Assembly: GCA_030562195.1 (NCBI GenBank)
Contig: JAUJPP010000003.1
Location: forward strand, 22,537,398 to 22,601,397
Origin: Nipponacmea schrenckii
Lineage: Eukaryota; Mollusca; Gastropoda; Lottiidae
Reading direction: 5' to 3'
Length of the DNA: 64,000 bases
This document shows, piece after piece, positions 24,011 to 37,558 of this stretch; position 1 is the first letter of the stretch, and each line of letters begins with the position of its first letter. The translations under genes and the position numbers were made by a program. The notes below the pieces were generated by a model. The model was not told the DNA's origin. It saw nothing but the letters and a program-made list of their open reading frames with translations, and did no database searches.

Positions 24011-26694
24011 AGATCTCCGTTCTTTACCAATCTGTGCAGTGATAAAGCTCTGTTAATGTAGATTTATACAAACGGTCCATAATATTTTATTGGTAATTTC
24101 AGAAACATTTTAACTAATCATGTAACACAGCAAAAAAGTAAACAAGTTCATTGACTTCAGTTCATTTTCCATAATATCGTTTTCTGTTGTAGGGCTTCTG
24201 AGAAAACTTGGTGCTAAAGTCTTCTAAACAACAGAAAGAAGATACTATACTGAAACCCTCAGAGTATCTTATACCAAAAACAATAGATTTCAAAATAATA
24301 GTTTATGTTGTTCTTTGACCTGTTGATCAGTATGATATATTGCCAAAAGCAGTCCTGTCTTGTTCATGGTTGGAATTTTATTGAAATTAAACTTCTTGTA
24401 TCTATTTATACTCTTCAAACATTATATTTTAGAAATCATCAAATCACTATCAGTACATCATGAATTTGCAATAGTTCCTTTGATAGACTTGACAATAAAA
24501 ACAAGAACATTATAGCACAGCCGCTGATTACTAGTCCCATTGCTGACATAAACTTGAAACAATAATTGTATACCATAGAATTTCACACGAAAACTATCTC
24601 ACTATTACAATAACAATAATATTATTGAAAGAGAGCAACATGTTTATCTACGCCTTTGAAACTTTCATTCGAAAAACATTAATTTTTGATTAAAACAAAA
24701 TATCAAAATAGCACCTAATTATTAACATGAAAGATAACTTTGGAATTCCTTTGTGAACTCAAATAAAAACCAAAATTACTAATAAACAAAGAGTATAACA
24801 TAGTTCTGATTGAATAACTGGGAAGATGAAGATAATGTCATTGACCACTTAACAGGACATCAATACAAGAGAGCTATAAATGGAAAGGGCAAGCTGGGAT
24901 ATCATCATGTGAAATCCATGTTAATCTGTTTGTTTACGTTTTAAATTTAGAAAAAATAAAGAACATGGTGGTATAATACTAGATTTTCAACTGAGGTTAG
25001 TAGGGTACGCTGATACAGGTTGCCACTACTATTTTTCCATTTTTCTTTTCAGGGCATTTTACGAATCTTGTGAGTTACTTTGAATAACAAAAAAAAAAGG
25101 CATGGTAACAAAATACATACAAATTCTTCTATGAATGATATTCAAGGGCTGAGAGCCCCTTAAATGTAAAGGCTCAGAAATAGTAGAAACAGACAAGTGG
25201 AATTCAGATATATTGATATTTGATTGAATGTTATTAGGTCAATTAAGGTCATGAAAAGAAAACGGTAAGACATTAGGTCAATGTCTTGTCTGTATTGATT
25301 CTTAGCTAACGATTATTATTTTACTTGAAAAGATAACTAGTTATAAATTAACAAAGGAAGAAACACAGCTTATCTTTCCATCATCAGACCTGTGTTTACA
25401 AGAATGCAAGTTTTACTATATATTCATATATCTTGTAAAATCTTTTGCATCATATCACTCCTGGGCACAGACAATCAGAAGACTGAGGAACTGATAATAC
25501 AAAAATTTGTCATGTTTTGTACTCCTATAAAACCTGATAAATATTCACTAATCAATTGCTAGCTTTGAGTTCATTCTTCCCAAACATACCTGCAACTGGA
25601 GACCATTGTAATTTGTTGTTTACCACCCAAGGTTAGAACTATTTACTAAAGACATAACTGGATTTTCAAATAAAAGAAATTCTATAGAACCACAGTTGAT
25701 TATCTAACAACATTTGTACAATCTATACAAGAGGTTACTGGGCTAGTATGCTATTGGTTTTCATACCATTCAGATCTATACACTCATTTGTTCTGTCAAC
25801 CATTCATATTTTATTATGTCAGTATAAATACAAGATGTAAATCAATCATAATATAAAAGTTTGAACCTGTATCACTAAGCAAGACCAACATTAAAATTCT
25901 TAAAGTCTTATGATCACACAAGATCATTACTTGCACAAATATTTTTCTGCATTAAAATAAACCTGTAATGAAGAGCAGTGTATCTTTACTCCTCCAGCTT
26001 AAAATCATGAAGATAGTTAACACCGTACAGTATGCAATTAGGAAATAATTCAATAAATTCTTGTAGGCAATTCCATACTATTTGTACAATACAGTTGAGG
26101 AATATTATTACGGCTTGGCACTTGTTTCTAGAGTTCTCTACCTAGTCAATGCAAATCAATTAAATTAAAAATTTACGTTATATCTTTTGTAAAAGTTACT
26201 AAAATATTTCTATCCATTTAGCAAAATGAGATGAACATGTTTAATTCAAAAGATTGTTTGATTTGATATCATTAATAATTCAGTCATTTCCAATTATTTT
26301 TATCTCAAGCTTTTTTTTTAACTTTCAGAGCATCAATTTAAACAACAGTCAGTATTTGACATATTAATTTGTAAGACACTGACCTAATAACCTTGATAAT
26401 TATATGGTAATTTGTCTATTTGCTTGACTAATGATTGCTTTTCTCAGACAGTAGCGCCTACTACATCAAAATTCATTTGTGACTATTACAGCACATCTCT
26501 ATTAAAGGCTGTAATCAAAACCCACTGACCTTTCTAATACTGATTATCTCTTGTACTTTTACTTATTTACATGGTTCCTTTACCAGAAGATTCTTGCATT
26601 CAAATTTTCATAGGATATTAAGCCTAAATTTGTCATAACTCATGGTTCAAGAAGGATTTTAGCAGAGACAATTTCTCCATGTAATAAATCAATA

Positions 26695-27011
26695 CTGAAG
26701 CACAGACATCGAAGAATCAGGCAGATACCTTCAGACTCGAAGGCAGAGATATTATATGGATATTATATTTCATGACATGAGCACAGACATTTGACAAGTC
26801 AAGCAATGACAAGAAGAAAAAGCAGACATGACCTGAGCTAAGACATGGGCACAATCATTTGAAGACTTAAGCACAGACTTTGAAAACTCAAGCACAGACA
26901 TCTGAAGACTCAAGCACAAACATCTGAAGATTGAAGCACAGACATCTGAAGATTCAAGCACAGACATCTGAAGACTCAAGCACAGACATATGAAGATTCA
27001 AGCACAGACAA
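26695..27011 (+). repeat. 22 bp minisatellite
   Basis: The unit is approximately CACAGACATCTGAAGATTCAAG. It is well conserved at about 26865-27007 and decayed on the left. The reverse strand stays open in several frames because the unit lacks stops, which explains a serine/leucine/cysteine-rich 69-codon frame that I do not regard as a gene. Confidence 0.8.
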
Positions 27012-29206
27012 ATCTATCAATCTATCAAATACAATCAAAGCAAAAAGTACATCAGTCTGATTAAATTCCAACCTTAAGCCACACCTGAATTGCTGAGATG
27101 AAAATACATGTACAATATGAATAGACATGTATTAGTGTATTGATTATTGGTTGATAACATGAAGATTATTACAGTATAAATTTCAATAACATTATCTCTA
27201 TTGTCAATAACATTTAAAATTCCTTTTCATCATTGAATTCCAAGCAGATATATGACCATAAAATCATCAATTATTGAAAGGTGATAAGGTTTTGCTGGTT
27301 TCGCTGGCTTGTTAATTAATGTAATTCTAATACACATCAGGTGCTTTACAATTGCATTTTACTTTTAAGATTTACACCTATATTTTAAGAAAATAGAGTA
27401 AATTATATACATTTCAGTAAATTGAATATTTTCTTAGTGTCTTATATAAACAAGGACGCAAACAATAAATTAGGTGTATAATTATGTTAATCATTTGTTG
27501 TATTATACAAATTATTTTGAGAATACATAACCAATTTTTTCTTATCAATGGCTCTTCATCAAAACAATCTAACAAGACATCTCTCGAATCATACTTATGA
27601 CAAGACTATAAGAAATATTGAGTTAAGAATCTTAAAATGCATTAGTTTTGCCTTCCTATAGGATATTCGTAATCTAGCCAATCTGAACATAGCCTTATAA
27701 GAAAATAAATCAAATGAGTGACCTAGAGGCCATGTTCAATGAATGTTTAATGTAGTGATTAGTCATTAAGAAGGATAGATTCAGGCAACAGAGACACCAT
27801 TACACTTAAGGCAGTCTCATTCTTTCCTCATGCCCTCAACTGTCATTTATTTTCTTTGATCCAAATCTGATTTGACAATCTGAAATTTAGGATTCTTGCA
27901 ATATCAGCATTGAAAGAAATAAAATGTAATAATAAAAGAGGTATATTAATGTTTCAAAATAGAGAATAGGGAATGTTGATGCTCCTAGAAAAAAAACTCT
28001 CTTGTTTGCAGTTGTTTATAATGGGATAATTCAAATATTTTTGTAAAGATCACTCATCTGGTATCAACAATATCGCAACATTTAACTGGGAAAACAGAAT
28101 CATTTCCACTTATACACTAAAGGACTATAAAATGGGTCATGTTTCACCATTAAATATGACCTTATAAATAGGTATCAATTCAGTCTTAATCTGGGGAATA
28201 CCGAATTTAAAGATGATTCATGAGCCAAGATCATGGACACTATTAACCTTAAAATACCCATTTATTTGTCAATGGACTTGGAATGGTACTGCAAATTACA
28301 AAACAAAGTGTTCCTTTAGTAAAGTAAAGAATTAATTTATTCTTGTCAGTAGCAAACCTAGAGTTACTGCTGATTTTGCAATTAGAAGCTATACTTGACT
28401 TGACTTTTACGACAAGAGGGATATTACTGCATTTGTGCAAATTTTTGTCATTTTCTGACAATAGCATTCCAAGAGTAACTAATTTTGAAACTTTACCAGT
28501 TTGATTTGATACATAACCACATTTTCCATTAGACTGTAGGAAGTTCTCAGCACTATAAACCTATCCAATGGAAAAACTGTTAGTTTAACTTGGTAATTAA
28601 AGTAGTGGATTTTATCTCCAGACGTAGAAATAGGAGGTTGGTATTAAGGGTCGTTAAATAACATCTGGTTGTATTTTTAAATAGATTTCCAAATATAGAC
28701 ATTCCAATTGAGAAACACATCAAATTATTGACATAAATCTACATAAAACGTTAGAAATATCTACGATGGAAGACTTAACATCGACAATAAATCGTCACAA
28801 ATGAGCCCATATTTAGTCAGGGTCGTTATTTTTGATTAGATTCTGATCAGAAGTGTCAACTGTGGAATTATGGGACATTTCTTTTATCAGTTTTTCAAAT
28901 CCAGACTAAAGACATGGCTGATAAACTAGTATCAAAATGTCATTGGACAATCCACAATTCTCAAATGGCCACTTGTAATTCATGGCTGTTCTAATAGGTA
29001 GTAATCCCCTCTCATTAGATAGCAGACTATTTCTGACTTAATGATCTTACAGTTAGATTTGTTTACAAAACTGATTAGGATCAAATAGTTCTTTTAATAG
29101 TAAAAGGATCACTGAAACTATCATGAATATATTCTTTCTAACATAAATTTAGTGACATATATACCATTTCTACTTCAAGTTCTATCATAGGATTACGATT
29201 TTTAAT

Positions 29207-29925
29207 CTGGAGTATATTTTCTCTTCAAGTGAAATATATATTCTTTTTTCAACTGGAATATATATTCTCTTTAAGCTATAATATATGTTCTCTTTGTACT
29301 GAAATATATATTCTCTTTGTACTGGAATTTATATTCTCTTTATACTGGAATGTATATTCTCTTTGTACTGAAATATATATTCTCTTTGCACTGGAATTTA
29401 TGTTCCCTTTATGCTGGAAGGTACATTCTCTTTGTACTGAAATATATATTCTCTTTGTACTGGAATATATATTCTCTTTGTACTGAAATATATATTCTCT
29501 TTGTAAGGAATTATATATTTTCTTTGTACTGAAATATATATTCTCTTTGTACTGGAATGTATGTTCTCTTTATACTGAAAAAATATAATTTTTTCTCTTT
29601 ATGCTGGAATATATTCTCTTTTTACTGGAATGTATGTTCTCTTTGTACTGGAATGTATGTTCAATGTATGTTCTCTTTGTACTGGAATATATGTTCTCTT
29701 TGTACTGGAATATATATTCTCTTTGTACTGGAATATATATTCTCTTTGTACTGGAATATATGTTCTCTTTATACTGAAATATATATTCTCTTTATACTGG
29801 AATGTATATTCTCTTTATGCTGGAAATACTCTTTAGGGGTGATATTCTCTTTGTACTGGAATATATATTCTCTTTGTACTAGAATATATATTCTCTTTGT
29901 ACTGGAATATATATTCTCTTTTTAA
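29207..29925 (+). repeat. 23 bp minisatellite, about 31 copies
   Basis: The unit is TATATTCTCTTTGTACTGGA plus ATA, 23 bp, with transitions such as GAAT/GAAA and an occasional lost or gained base. The unit has no stop in any forward frame, so long frames of the type YIFSLYWNICSLCTG are open with a 23-residue period. These are repeat products, not genes. It lies 370 bp left of the pearl-like element at 30293. Confidence 0.92.
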
Positions 29926-30292
29926 CAGGACTGCTTTCATAGCAGCATGTTCTTGGTGAAGAAATTACTTTCATCTGTGTTAATTTCAGACAATCTGGAG
30001 AAGACATTTAGATAATATTATGATAGGGGTGAGATTTTGGAGTGTTGACAATGTATGAGAGATAATAAGACATACAGGATGTTTGATGAATGATACAACC
30101 ATCTGTTAGCTTGTATTAAAATTATACATCAATGTCTGTGAATATTGAAATCTTAATAACGCATATAAACAAACAGTAATCCATTTTCAGTGCATTTTAC
30201 GTTTACACTACAACAATTTATCGAGTCCAGTCTGAGAACCGTTCAGAGACCACCTCTTTGAGGTTAGCCAGAATTGGAACCATTCTTTAAAA

Positions 30293-32266
30293 GATAGCTT
30301 GCCAGGCAAGGTAATATACGCCCACTGGCAGCATTTATTTCAAATAAAAACTTTTCAGTAAGGTTACAATAAGTGGAATGAAATATTCAACCTTCCAACC
30401 TATTTTTTTCTAGGGTCTCTAGTTTCATTAAAAACTGTCGAGAATTGTACCTAATAACAACTCATTAAATATTTTTCGGTATTTTTATGATTTGCAATAG
30501 GGTTCACCCTTAATAATATTTTGATATTTTTAATTCTTAATAAGGCTCATCCTTGGTTGATATCAAACAATTTCAGCGAGTTTTGTCAAAATGGTAATTT
30601 TTAGAGTGTTCACAAGCCAAAAGTTGAAAGCGTTTTTGAAAACAGGCGCAATAACTGACACTAAATATTTTTCGATTTATCTGATTTTCAATAGGGTTTA
30701 TCCTTGTGAGAAAACAAATACTAAAGCCAAGTTTCATCAAAATCCATTCAAAATTGTTCTTTCTAGAGTGTTTACAAGCTAAAATTGAACGCGTTTTCAA
30801 GAACAAGGGCTATAACTGACACTAAATATATTTCTATTTATTTGATTTATAATAGGGTTCATCCTTGGGTAAAAACAAATACTCAAGCCAAAGTTAATCA
30901 AAATCCATTCAGAATAGTTCTTTCTAGAGTGTTTACAAGCTAAAATTGAATGCGTTTTCAAAAACAAGGGCAGTAACTCATACTAAAAAATTTTTCGATT
31001 TCGCTGATTTTCAATAGGGTTCATCCTTGAGTTATAACACACTCTCACACCAAGTTTCATAGAAATCCATCAAGAATTAAGCCATGTAGAGTGTTTACGA
31101 GACAAAAATTGAACGCATTTAAAAGAACAAGGTCAATAATTCATATTAGATATATTTTGATATTTTTAATTTTCAATTAGGCTCATCCCTTGCGATATCC
31201 AACAATTTCAGTGAGTTTTGTCAACATTGGTCATGAATTGTACCTTCTAGAGTGTTTATTAGCCAAAAAGTTAAACCCGTTTTCAAACACAAGGGCAATA
31301 ACTGACACTAAATATATTTCGATTTATTTGATTTTCAATAAGGTTCATCGTTGGGTAAAAACAAATACTCAAGCCAAGTTTTATCAAAATCCATTAAGAA
31401 TTATTCTTTCTAGAGTGCTTACAAGCTAAAATTGAACGCGTTTTCAAACACAAGGGCAATAACTGATACTAAATATTTTTCGATTTAACTGAATTTCAAT
31501 AGGGTTCATCCTTAGGTGATTACAAATACTCATGCCAAGTTATGTCAAAATCGCTCAAGAATTGTGACTTGTAGAGTGTTTACAAGGCAAAAATCCAACA
31601 CATTTTATAGAACAAGGGCAATAATTCCTATTAAATATATTTCGATATGTGCTATTTTCAAAAGGGTTCATTCTTGGGTGATATTAAATTTCAGCAAGTT
31701 TGTCAAAATCGGTCAAAACTGTGCTTTGTAGAGTGTTTTCAAGGCTAAAAATTAACTGTTTATAAAAACAAGGGCAATAATCTACTATTAAATTTTATTT
31801 CGTTTTACTGTGATTTTCAAAGATTTTCATCCTTGGGTGATAAAAAATCAGCAAGTTTATCAAAATCCATAAATTGCTTTTAGAGTGTTTACAAGCTAAA
31901 ATTGAACGCGTTTTCAAGAACAAGGGCAATAACTCATACTAAATGTTTTTCGATTTCGCTGATTTTCGATAGGGTTTATCCTTGGTTATAACATACTCTC
32001 ACACCAAGTTTCATCAAAATCGGTCAAGAATTGCACTTTGTAGAGTGTTTTTTAATTGCTTTTCAAGAACAGGGCATAACTTTAATTTTTTTTTCGCTGA
32101 TTTTCAATAGGGTTCATCCTTGCGTGATCATAAACACTCATATTAAGTTTCATCTAAATCCGTCAAGAATTACACCGTGTAGAGTGTTTACGAGCAATTG
32201 TGGACGGACGGACGGACGGACTGTGGGTGACGACAATATACGCCCCCCATTTCATGTGGGCGTATA
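30293..32266 (+). mobile_element. Pearl/Helentron-like non-autonomous element 4, about 2 kb
   Basis: The left end is GATAG, the palindrome CTTGCCAGGCAAG (30298-30310), then GTAATATACGCCCACTGG. The right end is the hairpin TATACGCCCCCCATTTCATG/TGGGCGTATA at 32237-32266, preceded by a GACGGACGGACGGAC run (32203-32220). The core is about eleven ~160 bp units marked by GGGCAATAACT-like starts near 30650, 30805, 30968, 31130, 31293, 31452, 31616, 31766, 31922 and 32063. It shares its core family with elements 1 and 2 and its left palindrome with element 3. Confidence 0.68.
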
Positions 32267-35200
32267 AAAAAAAGCTCAAATGGACTTACAGTGTCAATGG
32301 TTACTGTCCTGAGAATGGTTAAGTGTGCGTACTGTAAAGCCAACCTTCATCTTCTCCAAATAAATAAATACATGTAAATTGTTTACATAAAAAATATAAG
32401 CTTATTCCTAAAAGTTATGTTGATTTAATTTTGGGGTTTTTTGTGACTATACGATATGCTTTTTTTTTTTATCAAAAACAGACTTTTGCATGGAAAGGTA
32501 AATTCATACACATTTTTCAAATGGATATTTTACAACATCAAAGGCACAAAGGTTTTCTTTGATGCCTTGCGTTTTTAAGCTGATGTTATCCTGTCTTTGT
32601 GTATGTCTACTGAGAACAGATCTGGTATGTTTGGAGTTGAGATATGTTGGATTATGTCTGAATTATTCATGACATTTGATGGTCTAGATGAATTAACCAT
32701 GATCAGTTTTGTCTAAGTGTCTATCCAGTGGGACAGCCTGCCAATTATCATAGACCTCATTCCACAGAAATAGTATATTCTGTATATATATATTCGGAAA
32801 TGAAAGCTCCACAGTGAAAATTGGAAGACATTAAAAATAATGTGTTGAAATTGATAAGTCTATTTATAGGTTCTTGACACAATGTCTGGATTTGGATGGG
32901 AATTATTTCATTAGAAAATTAAAATAGATGCTTGTATAAATGTAATGAACCCAAAATGAAAAAAAAATAGTACCATTGGATCTGGAGTTATTATGAAATG
33001 TATCAATAAAAATAATGTTATTTAGTTTTCATTAAATTACTGTCCATAACATAGAAGATGGTGGTAGGCTAGCCAGTCTGATATTGATACCAATTACTTT
33101 ATTGGACTTCAACATTGAAGAGTTAGGCAATGTTTGACAACTGTTCCCTATTGAGAGTGTACATATCCAAAAACATTAGTACACAATAAACTTTAATCTT
33201 TTAAGGGAGTTGTCATGACAAGTCTAATTAAATATCAGCATGTAGATATTACTGTAGTAACTGTAAGAAAGATTTACGATTGGTTTTGATTCCCCAGGGT
33301 TCAGAAAGAACAACAAAGTTAATGGTATAAATGAATTGATGAACTGGTCTGGTCCTCGGAGAAAACATAGCTATTTTCTATCTCAAAATCCTCGTAAACA
33401 ACAAGATTTACTTTTGAGATTGTAGTTTTGATGTTTTTAGTTTCTTTGTGGTATATGTTGGGTTCCTTAAAAGAGTAATTTCTAAAAACCCAAAAGACAA
33501 TAATTTTAACCAAAAAAATAACAGTTATTCCTGTGTTTGTGTTTTAGTAACTTCGTTATAAGTAAAAACTTACTACCTTTACATCCTAGTTATTAAATAA
33601 TATATTGCTGTTTGTCTTTAAATATTTAAAATTTGTTTAGTTTTAAATAAAATTGCTTTGACCATATAAAGCATAATATTTGCAATGAATTTTATATACA
33701 ATATGGTGAAAAAATAAGGAATATATATTCAACTGTTAAATACTAACCACGCCATCTATGATCAATCTATGTTAATACTGTCACTGTACTCAATTTTTAA
33801 CATTATAAGGTTAATAGAGGATCCACGATCTTGACAGAAATACATCAATCATTATCTTTAAAGAAACAAAGTCAGAAAAACTTGCAGTAATATTCTGATT
33901 CCCTACTAGTAATCAATGTGTATTTATATCTTCGTCTAAATTTCAATTTTACAAATTAGTTGAATATCATATCACATATCACAAAAAACAAACTGCTTGT
34001 GTTAAGGTGATTTGAGAAGAGTATTCTAACAAAAAGCACGAGCTTAGGTCATAGAGCTAGAACTATATATTTCAAAGTGATGTTAGTTCAGTTAGTGAAT
34101 AGAAATAAAAAAGATAATAATTATAAAAAAACTTATAGTGATCATCTGATAGGAATATCAACAACATGTATATACAAAGTTCTGCTTACACCTTAGAATA
34201 TAAAATTTCACATTTTCACGAAATAAACACAATTTTCTGATCAATAAATTTTTTTTGGAGTAAATTCTCATACCGTCATTTTCTTTAACATCTTATTTGA
34301 CCAGAGTATTTTTTACCTAAGGAGTTGAGTGACAATTTCTTCTAGCTTATCAACCATCCAAAAGTTTGGTTTATACATTTCATTGTTTAAAAAAATGTTT
34401 TAATGAACGTCGTTTGATTTTGAGTGGGTGCAGTAATGTACAGAAAATACAAAAAAAGAAATAATAACATTTAAATTGCCCAATATACATCTGAATAAAA
34501 ATATCACTGTGACCAATCTGAGATTTGGATCAAAGATGTCTATGAGATAAACTTCAAACAGAGTCAGTTAATTGAGCTGTCACCACCATTTTGAATTCTT
34601 ATGTTAGATAAGAAACTCAATTTAAGATCTGTCAAAAAAGGTTTTACTCCATGAATCCTACCTCGGACCTAAGTCTATTTACTTTTTTTTCATTGGAAGT
34701 AAAGTAAGGAAGTAAGAAATTTAGAAATTCTATTCTGTGTATCCTAAGTTTGTGTATATGTAAAAGCAATGATCAACTTCTGTTTTTGGAATGGAGAAAC
34801 ATGAGATGATTTAACATACCTCATTGTACTTTATACAGGTTTTTACCAAGCCAGAACCAAAAAAATGTTCAGTCTATATTATTATCATTTATACAGATAT
34901 CGTAGCATGACCCAAAGAAATATAATATGAATATTTACAGCAGATTCATTCAAATCCTGATAAGCTATTTAACATAATTCACAGTTAAGATATGTGGGAA
35001 ATGACATATCTTCGACACTGAAATGCAATTTTTACATGTTAGAAGACCAGAGAATTGTGCAACCTTCTATAAATTATAGCTGTTATCAGATATACTACCA
35101 GAATAATCTGGTCATGTTATAAACTTGTCAAAAACAAACATCTAAAGTGAACACAAAGACTAACATTGATTTGTAGCAAGTCTATAGTAGCCATTCTCCT

Positions 35201-36643
35201 GAGAAATCAATCAGTTTTAAGAACAATGCCTCATAATTGCTTGATCATATCCAATGCTGCCCTCAAATTCTCACTGGAATATCTCAAGAGTTGTGGACAT
35301 GACAGGAATGAAATATTTTCTATTTATGAAACACTTCTGATTCTATATTTGGTTTGAGGTCAACTGTGACAATTAGAACTTCAACCCTTCAGAGACTCCA
35401 TGTTTGATTTTGTAGCTAAATTTGGTGAAAATTCAGTGTTTTTGACATGGTTCATAGTTTGTGTTGCTTCATTCTGAATGATTCAACTAATAATTTATAC
35501 TCTTGAGATTAACATCCATTAACATAATTTACAAACAGTTCAAAACTTTGTACGCGCTTAACAATAGGCTAATATTGGAACTAATGGAGGCTCTTGTTGC
35601 TTTAGGATAAAGCAATAGATAAAGATACAATATGCCACCTGTCCACCATGTCATCAGCTTTAAAATAAAAGCTAGCACTTCACAGTACTGTTACCTTCCA
35701 CATATAACAATGACAGCAAGATTTAGATTTAAAAAAACAGCCAGTTCCTCAAAAACTTCAATCTAAGTTTTATGATAAATTTTAGTATATAGATGAAGTC
35801 AGGTTGCAGGGCTTAGGCTTTTAACTTATTTCTTTTTCCATGCCATTGTTGTTTGCTTTCAGAAAGGTTTGAAAGGATAAATGTCATATTCATCAGCACC
35901 TATCCTGCTGTACATCATTATTCCCAGGTTTCCTCTTATCAAGATAAATGATGCATTTCAGTTATTCACAAAAAATAATAAGATACTAGTAAAACTAATA
36001 TGTGAATGTGACCTAATAACTAATCACTTCTGTTTTTATGCTATTTGAATGCAGCAGATGTCAGAAATGTGGAGAAATTCAATAACAATATCCATTAATA
36101 CATTTCTGATTTCAATTTCTTGCCACCTCATAGTAAATAATTTTCTAAAACACTGCTTCAGTGACATTTTAAAAGTGAGGAATTGATTGTAAGATCTTCG
36201 ACATTTTCAAATCAGTTGATTGGCTCCGTTATCAATAAAACACCACTCACACCAGGTTGGAGTTTGATAACCCTATCCAAATATGGCTTCACTTTACACA
36301 ACAGTCATTTTCTCAACTCAATCTGGCCAAGAGGCACTTTATTTTATTAGTTATAGACACATGAATAATAAAATCAGTTTTCTAAAAGTCAGACCACTGC
36401 TGAGATAAATAGCCAGGTCTATGTTTGGACATGTTCCAGCCTTTCATAAGACATGCTTTTACTGGACAAAAATTGAAAAGATAATTCCTTCATTTATTTT
36501 TGTCTGTGATTTTAGGAAGGAGCAATGTAGTGAAAAGAAGGCGGAAGACATGAATATAGATCGCTATTTGTCAATTATCATGATTTGAGACACATTTCAG
36601 GTCAGCAAGCCATTGGTAAATTAATGATACTGCGAAGACTGAA

Positions 36644-36866
36644 GGCCGTATGCAGCACTGTTACCTTGACTTAGTTTAACTTTGGTTAAAGTAAGTACTT
36701 TGGTTAAAGTCTAACTTACCAAAGTTAGAATAAATGACTTTCCTTTTATACATTTGAAAGTCAAAGGTAGACTTGACTTTTGTAAAGTTTAAGCGGTGCA
36801 TACATAAAGTTCGACTGAGGCTAACTTTAGTCAAGGTTTAGGTTAAGTAAGAGTGCTGCATATGGC
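36644..36866. mobile_element. MITE with long imperfect terminal inverted repeats, about 223 bp
   Basis: The left arm GGCCGTATGCAGCACTGTTA continues through CCTTGACTTAGTTTAAC. The right arm, read in reverse, gives GGCCATATGCAGCACTCTTA then CTTAACCTAAACCTTGAC. The inner part is built of AACTTTGGTTAAAGT and AACTTTGGTAAG-like inverted motifs, so the whole element can fold. No target duplication is clear. It lies 693 bp downstream of the donor of DGK exon 1. Confidence 0.75.
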
Positions 36867-37558
36867 CCTGAGAGTCTTATGTCAACCAGAAATGTAGGAA
36901 GAAGTAAGAGAATTGAGGAGACAATCAAAATCAGCACATTTACATGATCTTTGACAGCTTAATAAACTATCAGATTTCATGACCTCTTTTAAATATAACC
37001 AATAGTTATATATATTCTATAAGGAAGGAAACAAGATGTAACTGGATCGAAAATCCAGAGATATAGAGAAATGAAGAAAAATAGGGATTATTTGATGGTA
37101 TATTATTATTCCTAGAGAAATACTTTGAAATATGGGAAGTTTATGTAAATGAAAGGTCTTTTTCTGAAGAATTATTAGAAATATGTGTTGTAAAACTGAT
37201 GTATGTTTGTAATGAAGATAATATTGTCAGGGCAGTAGAACAAGCCTTTTCCCACCTGAATCACTGATGGGGAAAAACTTATTTTAAAAAATCTGAAGGT
37301 ATTTATCTCAACCAATGCTGAAAATGAACCTCAGTCCTTCAGGTTATTGAACAAGCTACTTCAAGTGTAGTATATATATGAAGTATATATAAGAAGTATA
37401 TATGTGAAGTGTAGTTGTCCTGTAGCATCTTTGTATGGTAAATTTGTGTTGTATCATGTGCAATTTAAGTTACATACATTCCATATAGATCACATTTACA
37501 CAAATCTGAATCATTTAATATCTGAAAATAAACATTTATAGAAGAAATGATGACTTAC

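Larger units (their letters stand above)
10850..37558 (-). other. Intron 1 of the DGK gene, about 26.7 kb
   Basis: Long AT-rich intron between the N-terminal tail exon and the pre-C1 exon, holding the SINE fragments, MITEs, minisatellites and pearl-like element listed separately. The stretches 12055-15248, 16421-18429, 18873-23745, 24011-26695, 27012-29206, 32267-36643 and 36867-37558 showed no gene, RNA or clear mobile element. Minor items: a 31 bp direct duplication (AGGGATTTCAACCTAATTGC-) at about 20907-20959 and an AT dinucleotide run near 13281-13302. An alternative first exon inside this intron cannot be excluded. Confidence 0.7.

Noticed and set aside
29229..29925. Four long hydrophobic frames (YIFSLYWN type)
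   Set aside because: They are translations of a 23 bp minisatellite lacking stops in all frames.
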